Assembly: GCA_052116865.1 (NCBI GenBank)
Contig: JBQKKG010000001.1
Coordinates: 1 to 64,000 of the forward strand
Reading direction: 5' to 3'
From: CAUPWF01 sp963515125
GTDB taxonomy: Bacteria; Bacillota; Clostridia; Lachnospirales; Lachnospiraceae
DNA length: 64,000 nt
Below are positions 7,343 through 16,546 of the stretch, in pieces. Below the pieces are notes generated by a model. That model had not been told where the DNA came from, did no database searches, and saw only the letters and a list, made by a program, of their open reading frames with translations. Position 1 is the first letter of the stretch. Each line of letters begins with the position of its first letter. The translations under genes and the position numbers were made by a program.

Positions 7343-10300
7343 TTGAGAATTTATGACATGTTTGAGAAAAAAATTGATCGTACAATAAATGGAGTAATTA
7401 AAGTAGGTCAGTCAGATAATGAAAATATTGAAAAAGAGTTAGATGAATACGTTGTAACAAGTGAACTTTATAAGCACTTTATGGAGTTCTTTCATTCATA
7501 TAGAAGAGGAACAGAAGGTCATACAGATAAAATGGGTGTATGGATTTCAGGTTTCTTTGGAAGTGGTAAATCTCACTTCTTAAAAATATTATCTTACCTT
7601 CTTGAGAATAAGCATATAAATGGCAGAAATGCTTTTGATTATTTCTTAGAAGATGGAAAAATTAAAGACCAGAAATTGTTGGATGAGATTAAAGCAGTTG
7701 AGCAATTTTGTGATGACACAGATGTTATTCTGTTCAATATAGATTCAAAAAGTTCCGCAGATGCGAAAACCAGTAAGACGGCGATCGTGGAAGTCTTTAT
7801 GAAAGTATTTAATGAAAAGCTTGGGTATTGTGGTTCAATTCCATTTCTTGCAGATTTGGAAAGGAAGATCGATTCTGAAGGAAGATTTGATGAATTCAAA
7901 ACAAAATTTGAAGAAATTAATGGAGATAACTGGGAGAAAGCAAGAGAAGATTTTTTCTTTATTCAGGATGAGATTGTAGATACCTTAGTGGCAATGAACT
8001 TCATGAGTGAAGAGGCAGCAAGAAACTGGTGTGAAACTGCACAGAATGCATATGCTCTATCAATTGACCAGTTCGCAGAATATGTTAGAAGATACTGTGA
8101 AAGTAAAGGAAGAAATCATCATGTAGTATTCATGGTGGATGAGATTGGCCAGTATATTGCAGATAATTCTAATTTGATGCTGAATTTGCAAACAGTAACA
8201 GAAGATTTAGGAACTGCCTGTGGTGGAAGAGCATGGATTGTTGTAACCAGTCAGCAGGATATTGACTCCATTACAAAAACATTTAGTGAGAACTTTTCTA
8301 AGATTCAGGGTCGTTTTGATACTAGACTTGCTATGTCATCTGCTAATGTCGATGAAGTTATTCGTAAACGTATCTTGGCAAAAAAAGATGAGTGCAAGGG
8401 TATGCTACATCGGTTATATGATGGGAATGAAGCTGTTCTTAAGAATACACTCACATTTAAAGAAAGCTCTGAAATGAAATTATATAAGGATGCGAATGAT
8501 TTTGCAGAGACTTATCCTTTTATTCCATATCAATTCCGTTTGCTAGGTCATGTACTGACAGCTATCAGACAGTTTGGCGCAAGTGGAAAACATCTTGCTG
8601 AAGGTGAACGTTCTATGCTTGCTTTATTTAAAGAAGCTGCAGAGGATGTCATGAATGCTGAAGAGGATATCCTGATTTCATTTAATTTGTTTTATAAGGC
8701 ATTAGACAAATTTATTGACCATACACATCGTATTGTTATTATTCATGCTGCAGATAATGAGCATTTGCAGTCATTTGATGTAGAGATACTAAAGGTATTA
8801 TTCATGATAAAGTACGTAGATAAATTACCTGCAAATATCGAAAATCTGACAACTTTAATGGTAGGTAGAATAGATGAAGATCGTATTGAACTGCAGAAGA
8901 AAGTTTTGGAGTCTTTGAATCGTTTATATGGAGAAAAACTTATCCAAAAGAATGGTACCAAGTATGTATTCCTAACAAATGAAGAGCAAGATATCGAAAA
9001 GGCAATTCGTACAGAGAGTGTAGACACCGGAGAAGTTATTAATCAGGTGGCGATGGTAATCTTTGAGGATATCTACAAAGATAAAAAGTACAGATATAAT
9101 AACCGCTATCAGTTTGCTTTCAATCAGAAAGTAGATGATAGGTTCTATAAGAATAATCAGTCAAATGGAATTGGACTTCATATCATGACAGCTTATAGTG
9201 GAGAAAACTCGGATTTAGGATATGGAATGCTATCAGCACAGGAGAAGAGTGTAGTTATTAGAATGTGTGACGATTACAATTTCCTTGAAGAAATCACGGA
9301 AATGCTCCAGATAACAAAGTTCTTGAATAAAGCTACTATTGGCTCTACTGCTAGTTATGATACGATTCGAAGTGGTAAGCAGGAAGAACGTCGTGCAAAA
9401 GTGGATATGATTCATAATCATATCCGTATGTCTTTGGAAAATGCAGAAATCTATGTAAATGGAAGCAAAGCACAAATTAAGAGCAGAGATGCATCAACAA
9501 GAATTGATGAGGCAATGGAAAAACTCGTTAATTTTGAGTATAGCAAATTGGAATACATGGAAACCGCTCCGGTATTATCAGATATTGATAGTGTACTTCA
9601 TGTACATAAAGCACAGTTGACCTTAGATGTCGGCGATGCCGGGATACCTAATAAGCAGGCAATGGATGAAGTGCTAAAAGTCATTGACTATGCCTATGCT
9701 AAACACATGAAGATGTCACTGAAATCATTAATGGATAAATTCATGATGCCACCATATGGATATATAGCAGAAGATGTGGAATATCTAGTTGCAACTTTAT
9801 ATCGTCAGGCTAAAGTTGCCTTGAAACTTAACGGAACAGAAGTAAATCCTGCAAATACAAAAGCAGAAGATACTCTTCGTTATCTTACAAAAAAAGATTA
9901 TGCAGAAAAGATTTTGCTTGAAATGAAGTCAGTTCCACAGCCATCTTGGATAAAAGCTGTAAAAGATATTATGAGAGAATTTGTTGGAGTATCAGCAACA
10001 ACAGATGATTCAGATGCACTTATGAAGGATTTTATTACTTATACGGGTAATAAGAGAACTGCTTTAAATAACTACTTGGATAAAGAGTACAAAATCAACA
10101 TAGATTATCCTGGAAAATCCTTTATTGAAGAAGCAATCAAGTTAATTGATTCACTGTTATGTATTGCTGATCCAATGACGTTTTATAAGAAAGCATTTGA
10201 TTTACAAGATGAGTTCCTTGATTTGGGTGATGAAATTGAGGATACTACCGCATTCTTTAAAGGTGAGCAAGTGAAGCTATTCTCCAAAGCATATGATTTG

Positions 10301-10921
10301 CTGATAATTTATGATAAGAGTAAGAACTTTATTTCGGATATAGCTCTAGAGGAATTGGCGAAGAAAATGAAAGAAATAGTATTTGCAAAGAAGCCATATA
10401 GTATGATAAATGGCTTGATAGATATGTGTGACCAGTTTATTGCATTAAATTCCAAAATGCTGGAATCTACAGCATTACGTTATAAACCAGATGTGTATGA
10501 TGATAGAAAATTTGTGATGGAATCTGTTTATCAAGATAGACCATATACTGATAAAGTAACACGCAAATTTGAAGCAGCATTTGATGAATTATTAGCGAAA
10601 CTGGATACAAGTAATGACGTTTCTGAAATTATGCTTGTACAAAAGGAAAGTAATGCAGTCAGAACAAATTGTTTAAATGAATTAGACCGAGAAGAGGCAG
10701 CGTATCAGCGAATCATCGAAAAGCCAGTCAGTCCGGTTGACCCAGTGGCACCAAAACCACCGGTTAAAACGGTTACAACAAAGAATATCTCCGTAAGAGA
10801 TTTGACATTCGGAAAGACATATTCGGTAAAGTCAAAAGATGATGTTGAAAAATTTATAGAAGATATCAGACAGTCATTAATGCAACAATTAGATGAAGAT
10901 ACGATAATCAAGTTAAGCTAG
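7343..10921 (+). CDS. brxC: BREX P-loop ATPase BrxC
   Basis: A 1192-residue ATPase of the BrxC/PglY family, the large AAA-type component of BREX. Walker A is GFFGSGKSHFLK near residue 70, and a Walker B-like VVFMVDEIGQYI lies near residue 259. The N-terminal start RIYDMFEKKIDRTINGVIKV is typical. The C-terminus carries a Pro-rich linker followed by a small domain ending in a coiled segment. The start is TTG 7343, eight bases after GAGGAGGT. The length is normal. BrxC probably couples ATP hydrolysis to target recognition or assembly of the modification complex with PglX and PglZ. Confidence 0.93.
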   Translation: MRIYDMFEKKIDRTINGVIKVGQSDNENIEKELDEYVVTSELYKHFMEFFHSYRRGTEGHTDKMGVWISGFFGSGKSHFLKILSYLLENKHINGRNAFDYFLEDGKIKDQKLLDEIKAVEQFCDDTDVILFNIDSKSSADAKTSKTAIVEVFMKVFNEKLGYCGSIPFLADLERKIDSEGRFDEFKTKFEEINGDNWEKAREDFFFIQDEIVDTLVAMNFMSEEAARNWCETAQNAYALSIDQFAEYVRRYCESKGRNHHVVFMVDEIGQYIADNSNLMLNLQTVTEDLGTACGGRAWIVVTSQQDIDSITKTFSENFSKIQGRFDTRLAMSSANVDEVIRKRILAKKDECKGMLHRLYDGNEAVLKNTLTFKESSEMKLYKDANDFAETYPFIPYQFRLLGHVLTAIRQFGASGKHLAEGERSMLALFKEAAEDVMNAEEDILISFNLFYKALDKFIDHTHRIVIIHAADNEHLQSFDVEILKVLFMIKYVDKLPANIENLTTLMVGRIDEDRIELQKKVLESLNRLYGEKLIQKNGTKYVFLTNEEQDIEKAIRTESVDTGEVINQVAMVIFEDIYKDKKYRYNNRYQFAFNQKVDDRFYKNNQSNGIGLHIMTAYSGENSDLGYGMLSAQEKSVVIRMCDDYNFLEEITEMLQITKFLNKATIGSTASYDTIRSGKQEERRAKVDMIHNHIRMSLENAEIYVNGSKAQIKSRDASTRIDEAMEKLVNFEYSKLEYMETAPVLSDIDSVLHVHKAQLTLDVGDAGIPNKQAMDEVLKVIDYAYAKHMKMSLKSLMDKFMMPPYGYIAEDVEYLVATLYRQAKVALKLNGTEVNPANTKAEDTLRYLTKKDYAEKILLEMKSVPQPSWIKAVKDIMREFVGVSATTDDSDALMKDFITYTGNKRTALNNYLDKEYKINIDYPGKSFIEEAIKLIDSLLCIADPMTFYKKAFDLQDEFLDLGDEIEDTTAFFKGEQVKLFSKAYDLLIIYDKSKNFISDIALEELAKKMKEIVFAKKPYSMINGLIDMCDQFIALNSKMLESTALRYKPDVYDDRKFVMESVYQDRPYTDKVTRKFEAAFDELLAKLDTSNDVSEIMLVQKESNAVRTNCLNELDREEAAYQRIIEKPVSPVDPVAPKPPVKTVTTKNISVRDLTFGKTYSVKSKDDVEKFIEDIRQSLMQQLDEDTIIKLS

Positions 10922-10937
10922 AATAGGAGCGGTCTAA

Positions 10938-13900
10938 ATGAATAAAACTGCCATAAAGAACTTTGCTATTGAAGCAAGGAAAAAAATAATTGCATCTGTT
11001 GTAACAGAAGCTGGATTCTATGGAATTACAGTAAATGGATGCAATGAACCAAAAGAAAAAGGAAATGGATTTGAAGTATACAAAACTATCGCGGGAACAG
11101 ACAATCAGATATTCGGTGATACGATAAAGCAAAGAGCGAGCCTTGCAACAGCTGTGAAAGAAAAAGGTTTTGATAATGTTATGGAAGAAGTGTCCTATAC
11201 ATGGTTTAATCGTATCATTGCTATCAGATTTATGGAGATAAATGGATATCTTCCAACAAGAGTGCGTGTATTATCTTCTGAAACAAAAGGAAAAAGTGAA
11301 CCAGACTTAGTGTCTATGGCACCAGATGTGGATTTAGAATTTTCGGATGAAGATAAAGATACAATTTATGCAGCAAAAGAAGAAAACAGATATGATGATT
11401 TATTCCGTATGCTATTTCTAAAACAGTGCAATGCACTGAATGAGATTCTTCCAGAATTATTTGAGAATACTTCGGATTATACAGAACTATTATTGAAGCT
11501 ATCCTATGTAAATGAGGACAGTGTAGTTCGTATCCTTGTAGATACTGTTCCAGAAGAAGATTTCAATATTGAAGCAGTAGACGAAAATGGACAAGTTTCT
11601 GGTCAGGTAGAAATCATTGGATGGATGTATCAGTATTATAATTCGGAATTAAAGGATGAAACCTTTGCATTGCTAAAAAAGAATGTAAAGATTACCAAAG
11701 ATAGAATTCCTGCTGCGACTCAGTTATTTACTCCAGATTGGATTGTAAGGTATATGGTGGAAAATTCCGTTGGACGTTTATGGATTGAGCATTTAAGAGC
11801 AAACGATGATTCTGTTGTTGAAAAAGAAGTAGCAGAACAGTTTGGATGGAAATATTATTTACCAGAAGCAGAACAGGAAACAGATGTAAATGTAAAATTA
11901 GCAGAAATTAGAACATCTTATAAAGATATGACACCTTTAGATATCAAGTGTATTGACCCTTGTATGGGTAGTGGTCATATATTGGTATATATGTTTGATG
12001 TGTTAATAAGTATTTATGTAAGTGCAGGATACAGTGAGAAAGATGCAGCATTTTATATAATCCAGTATAACCTGCATGGATTGGATATTGATAAAAGAGC
12101 ATATCAGTTATCATACTTTGCAATCATGATGAAGGGAAGAAGTTATAACCGAAGACTGTTTAAAGGTAGGAGTGATGTAACGGAAACTGGAGAACATATT
12201 CACTATGCTCATCCAAATGTATATGCAATCAAAGAAAGTAACAGCCTACCATTAAATGTCGCAGACCAATTAAATGATGCATTTCCTGAGGTGTTTACAA
12301 AAGATCAACTTTCATGTATTCAGTATGTAAGGGATGTGTTCTTTGATGCAAGAGAATATGGCTCAATACTGAATGTGGACAGTTATTGCGATCCGGATAG
12401 AGAAGATCGACAGTATGCATCAGTTGCAATGACGCTCTTTAGCTTGTATTCTAAAAATCATGAATATTGCAGAACTCATGATTTAAATATCCCACAGATG
12501 TTATTATTGGATGATGTGTGTCCCCTTTTGGACAATTTAATGTTCCAGGCACTTGTGATGTGTAAAATGTATGATGTTGTAGTAACAAATCCACCATATA
12601 TGTCTAGTGCTGGAATGGATTCAAATTTACTGAAATATGTAAAACAGAATTATGATAATGGAAGAAATGATTTATATACTGTATTCATAATTCATTGTAA
12701 AGATATGTGTAAAAAGAATGGTTACATATCAATGATTACTCAATTAGGATGGATGAGTCTTACTAGAAGCGAACAACTACGAGAATATATCTATGATAGT
12801 ACCCATTACGTGAATATGCTCCATTTGGGTTCCCATATATTTGAAGATTTAAGTGGCGAAGTTGTTAAATCTGGGGCATTTGTTTTTAGAAAGAAAAAAT
12901 TCGAGGAATATCATGCTACATATTGTAAATTAGATGGGTGCTCTACAAATGATGAAAAAGAAAATTGTGTTATAAATAAGCTCAATGCATATTCTGCCAG
13001 TTTGAAAGAAACCAATCAAATTGAAGGATCACCTATGTCCTTTTGGTTACCAAGAACTATGTTGCCTTTATTTGAATCAAGTACAATTAGTAGTGATTTT
13101 ATTTGCAGGGCTGGTATGCAAACTGGTAATAATGAGTTATTTCTTCGATTTTGGTATGAACCATCTACTACCAAAATTGATCATTTTATGCCAGGCACCA
13201 AATGGTATGGATATAATAAAGGAGGTAGTCAACGTAAATGGACAGGAAATACTGATTTGGTAGTAAACTGGGAAAATGATGGAACAGACATTAAAGCTTT
13301 TAAAAAATATAGATTAGAATTAGGTGAAATTGAAAAGAAAAATAGCGAATGCTGGAATAGTGAGTACTATTTTGTTGAAGGAATAACTTGGTCTTCGATT
13401 GCTTCTGGTGCACCAATGTTTAGGTATACAGGTAGCAATACTATTTTTGATATTAAAGGGCCAACATGTTTTGCAAAAGAAAACACTTCACACGATGATT
13501 TGTTGATTGTCATGGGATTTTTAAATTCTCCTATAGTAAAAGAATTGTTAAATGTATTATCACCTACATTGGATTGTAATCCGGGCACCGTTAGTAGATT
13601 GCCGTTTATTAAAATTGAAGAAAAAGATGAAATATTAGATTTGGTAAAAAATTGTATGAAAGATTCAGATGATGAATGGAATTCATATGAAACATCTCAA
13701 AATTTTATTAAGCATCCATTGATTGACAGTGGAGATAATGTTAGCAATGCATTTAATAATTGGACGAAGATTACAAATGAACGGTTTATTAGGATGAAGC
13801 AACATGAAGAAAGTCTCAATGAGATATTTGTTAACAAATATGGCTTGAAGAAAGTGTTAACGACATTCATCGACGATAAGGAAATTACAATTCGAAAGTC

Positions 13901-14723
13901 AAATTTAATTGCAGATATTAAGGGCTTACTCTCATATGCAGTTGGCTGTATGTTTGGAAGATATTCTCTTGTGCTTCCAGGCATAGTGTATGCAGGAGGC
14001 AATTGGCCGCCACAAGAGAAGGGATTATTAGCAGGACGACCAGAACATTGTGACCAGAATATTTCATCTTGGATGGATGCATATGGACCATTTTGTGCAG
14101 ATGTTGATAATGTTATCCCTATCACTGATGAAGAATACTTTGAAGACGATATTGTTGGTAGAGTTGTAGAATTTGTAAGAACGGTATATGGGGCAGATAC
14201 ATTAGAAGAAAATTTATTATTTATTGCATCTGCATTAGGCAATAAAGGAAATTCATCAAGAGAAATAATTCGTAATTATTTCGTAAAAGATTTCTTTAAA
14301 GACCATTGTAAAATATATCAGAAACGTCCTATTTACTGGCTATTTGATTCTGGAAAAGAGAATGGATTTAAAGCATTGATTTATATGCACCGATACGAGA
14401 AGGATACAGTGGGAAGAGTGCGCGCAGATTATCTTCATAAAACGCAAGAGAAAATTGAGAATGCTTTAAGGAATGCTGATGATATTATTACAAATAGTAC
14501 ATCGGCAACAGATCGTGCTCAGGCGACAAAGAACAGAAACAAATATATTAAACAGTTAAACGAGACTCGTATTTATGATCAGGCTTTAGCACATATTGCA
14601 CATCAAAGAATTGAAATTGACTTAGATGATGGTGTGAAACATAATTATGAACTTTTTCAAGGTATTGAAACGGTATCAGAATCAGGAAAGAAACAGAAGA
14701 TTGATTTATTAGCAATAATCTAA
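10938..14723 (+). CDS. pglX: BREX adenine-specific DNA methyltransferase PglX
   Basis: A 1261-residue N6-adenine methyltransferase. The SAM-binding motif DPCMGSGHILVYMFD lies near residue 335 and the catalytic NPPYMSS near residue 551. The C-terminal half should contain the target-recognition and specificity region. PglX is the BREX modification enzyme that marks host DNA at a non-palindromic site, so that phage DNA can be told apart. The ATG at 10938 follows AGGAGCGG. All motifs are intact and the length is normal for the family. It sits between brxC and a DUF4365-like gene with gaps under 20 bp. Confidence 0.93.
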   Translation: MNKTAIKNFAIEARKKIIASVVTEAGFYGITVNGCNEPKEKGNGFEVYKTIAGTDNQIFGDTIKQRASLATAVKEKGFDNVMEEVSYTWFNRIIAIRFMEINGYLPTRVRVLSSETKGKSEPDLVSMAPDVDLEFSDEDKDTIYAAKEENRYDDLFRMLFLKQCNALNEILPELFENTSDYTELLLKLSYVNEDSVVRILVDTVPEEDFNIEAVDENGQVSGQVEIIGWMYQYYNSELKDETFALLKKNVKITKDRIPAATQLFTPDWIVRYMVENSVGRLWIEHLRANDDSVVEKEVAEQFGWKYYLPEAEQETDVNVKLAEIRTSYKDMTPLDIKCIDPCMGSGHILVYMFDVLISIYVSAGYSEKDAAFYIIQYNLHGLDIDKRAYQLSYFAIMMKGRSYNRRLFKGRSDVTETGEHIHYAHPNVYAIKESNSLPLNVADQLNDAFPEVFTKDQLSCIQYVRDVFFDAREYGSILNVDSYCDPDREDRQYASVAMTLFSLYSKNHEYCRTHDLNIPQMLLLDDVCPLLDNLMFQALVMCKMYDVVVTNPPYMSSAGMDSNLLKYVKQNYDNGRNDLYTVFIIHCKDMCKKNGYISMITQLGWMSLTRSEQLREYIYDSTHYVNMLHLGSHIFEDLSGEVVKSGAFVFRKKKFEEYHATYCKLDGCSTNDEKENCVINKLNAYSASLKETNQIEGSPMSFWLPRTMLPLFESSTISSDFICRAGMQTGNNELFLRFWYEPSTTKIDHFMPGTKWYGYNKGGSQRKWTGNTDLVVNWENDGTDIKAFKKYRLELGEIEKKNSECWNSEYYFVEGITWSSIASGAPMFRYTGSNTIFDIKGPTCFAKENTSHDDLLIVMGFLNSPIVKELLNVLSPTLDCNPGTVSRLPFIKIEEKDEILDLVKNCMKDSDDEWNSYETSQNFIKHPLIDSGDNVSNAFNNWTKITNERFIRMKQHEESLNEIFVNKYGLKKVLTTFIDDKEITIRKSNLIADIKGLLSYAVGCMFGRYSLVLPGIVYAGGNWPPQEKGLLAGRPEHCDQNISSWMDAYGPFCADVDNVIPITDEEYFEDDIVGRVVEFVRTVYGADTLEENLLFIASALGNKGNSSREIIRNYFVKDFFKDHCKIYQKRPIYWLFDSGKENGFKALIYMHRYEKDTVGRVRADYLHKTQEKIENALRNADDIITNSTSATDRAQATKNRNKYIKQLNETRIYDQALAHIAHQRIEIDLDDGVKHNYELFQGIETVSESGKKQKIDLLAII

Positions 14724-14741
14724 AGAGAAGAGGTGAAATGA

Positions 14742-16544
14742 ATGGACTTAGAAGTAATAGGAACATCAGCGGTTAAAGAAGCAATAGCAATGACAGACTA
14801 CTTGTCTCCTTATGTAAACGACAAGGATAAAGAGCCGTTGTGGGATGGTCATATCTATGTCTATTCAAAAACTTCTAAAAAAAACAAAGATTTTATTGGA
14901 AGAGCACCTGTTCAAGTTAAAGGAAAAGATGTTAATAAATTGTCAACACAGAAAATCACTTATCCAGTGCCTGTAGTAAATTTGAAGAAATACAGAATGG
15001 ACGGTGGTATTTTATATTTTGTAGTGCAGGTTGATGCTTACAAAAATAAGAAGATATTTTATTCAGCACTTTTGCCGTTTGAAATTAATAAATTAGTGGA
15101 AAAGGCTGAAAAGAAGAACACGATATCTATTACATTATATGAATTTCCAAACGAAACAAATGAGATAACCAATATTGTTATGAATTTTGTAAAGGATAGA
15201 GATAAGCAGGTTCTATTAAGAAATGGTAAGAATATCTCCATTGAAGAATTCCTGAAACAAGGAGATCCGGCAAAGATATCATTTGGATTTTCCTATACAG
15301 GGTTTGGATATGACAGAACAAAGCCGTTTGAGTATCTCTTTAAGCATGACGTATATATGTATGCTGAGAATAAGGAAATGAACATAAGAATTCCAATTGA
15401 CCATATGTGGAGAGCTGAAATTGCGAAAATGCAGCTTTCTGGAGCCGTTTGCATAGGAGATAAAGAATATTATAAGGAATATGATGTAATTCACAAAGTA
15501 GATTGTGATGAATTGCATATCGGAAAAAGTATTATCTTTAATCTGGTACAAAATGGAACTCCAAAGGTAAACTATTGTTTGAGAGGAAATCTCAAAGAAC
15601 GAATTATAGCTGAGAAATTTATCATTGATTTAATGAAAGAAAAGCAGGTTACTGTAAATGGAGCCAAACTTGAGATTAATGCTACTGAAAAGGAAATAAA
15701 AGCATTTTGTCTAGAGGATATAGAGAATCATTTAAGACATCTTCAAAGGGTACAAGACGTACTGGACATCCTTGATGTAACTGTTCCTTTGGAATGTGAA
15801 GGGTTAACAGAAAAGGATGAAGAATATATTCGAATGTTGATCATGGCATTTAAGCATAAACGGACAATAGGGTTTAACGAGGGAGAGATTCCCCCTATAG
15901 CTCACATAACAATAAACAATCTTCATATAATGCTTCATTTTAAGGTGCAAAATGATGGGAAATATTTGTTGGAAAGTTTTACTGACTGCGTAGCAGAGTG
16001 GTCATCAGATTATAATGACGGAACAATGTTTCCAACGTCAAAGTATACAATACTGACAGAAAATGATTTTCTGATAATATCGAATCTGAATTATGATAGT
16101 ATTGTAAAGGATATTATGTCATTTGAAAACGATGGACATTATAATCGGTGTAACTTGACTATGCTAGAGATACTAAAAGCTTATGATAAAGAAAAAAAAC
16201 CAGAATTATTAGAAATTGCGACCCAAATTTGCCGATGGCTTGTTGAAAAAGAAAATAAAAGTGAGATTGCAATACTGAATTTGTATCAGTGTTATTTTAG
16301 AAGTCGAAAGTTGGAGCAAGACGAGGAGAATATATTACTTGATTTTATAGAAGTAAATAATGACAATTATGCCATTATCGCAGGAAGTTATATACTATTG
16401 GAAGATTTCAAGATGGTTAGCAGATATATGGATAAAATGAAACGAGAGGAACGGAAAAGCTTTGAATCATTTCCTATCTTCTCGCTAATGAAAAAATCTG
16501 CAAGGCATGCAGATTTAGATAAATTACCAAATGAAGGTGAATAG
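14742..16544 (+). CDS. DUF4365-like predicted nuclease/accessory protein in the BREX operon
   Basis: A 600-residue protein inserted between pglX and pglZ. Its N-terminus resembles DUF4365, a PD-(D/E)XK-like domain: EPLWDGHIYVY is followed by a strand with VQVKGK near residue 60, giving the D...QxK pattern of this nuclease fold. The remaining 400 or so residues contain helical-repeat-like segments, and I do not recognise them. If active, it would supply a DNA-cleaving function that classic BREX lacks. The stop lies 2 bp before the pglZ start, so co-expression is nearly certain. The nuclease assignment is inferred from a short motif. Confidence 0.65.
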   Translation: MDLEVIGTSAVKEAIAMTDYLSPYVNDKDKEPLWDGHIYVYSKTSKKNKDFIGRAPVQVKGKDVNKLSTQKITYPVPVVNLKKYRMDGGILYFVVQVDAYKNKKIFYSALLPFEINKLVEKAEKKNTISITLYEFPNETNEITNIVMNFVKDRDKQVLLRNGKNISIEEFLKQGDPAKISFGFSYTGFGYDRTKPFEYLFKHDVYMYAENKEMNIRIPIDHMWRAEIAKMQLSGAVCIGDKEYYKEYDVIHKVDCDELHIGKSIIFNLVQNGTPKVNYCLRGNLKERIIAEKFIIDLMKEKQVTVNGAKLEINATEKEIKAFCLEDIENHLRHLQRVQDVLDILDVTVPLECEGLTEKDEEYIRMLIMAFKHKRTIGFNEGEIPPIAHITINNLHIMLHFKVQNDGKYLLESFTDCVAEWSSDYNDGTMFPTSKYTILTENDFLIISNLNYDSIVKDIMSFENDGHYNRCNLTMLEILKAYDKEKKPELLEIATQICRWLVEKENKSEIAILNLYQCYFRSRKLEQDEENILLDFIEVNNDNYAIIAGSYILLEDFKMVSRYMDKMKREERKSFESFPIFSLMKKSARHADLDKLPNEGE

Positions 16545-16546
16545 AG

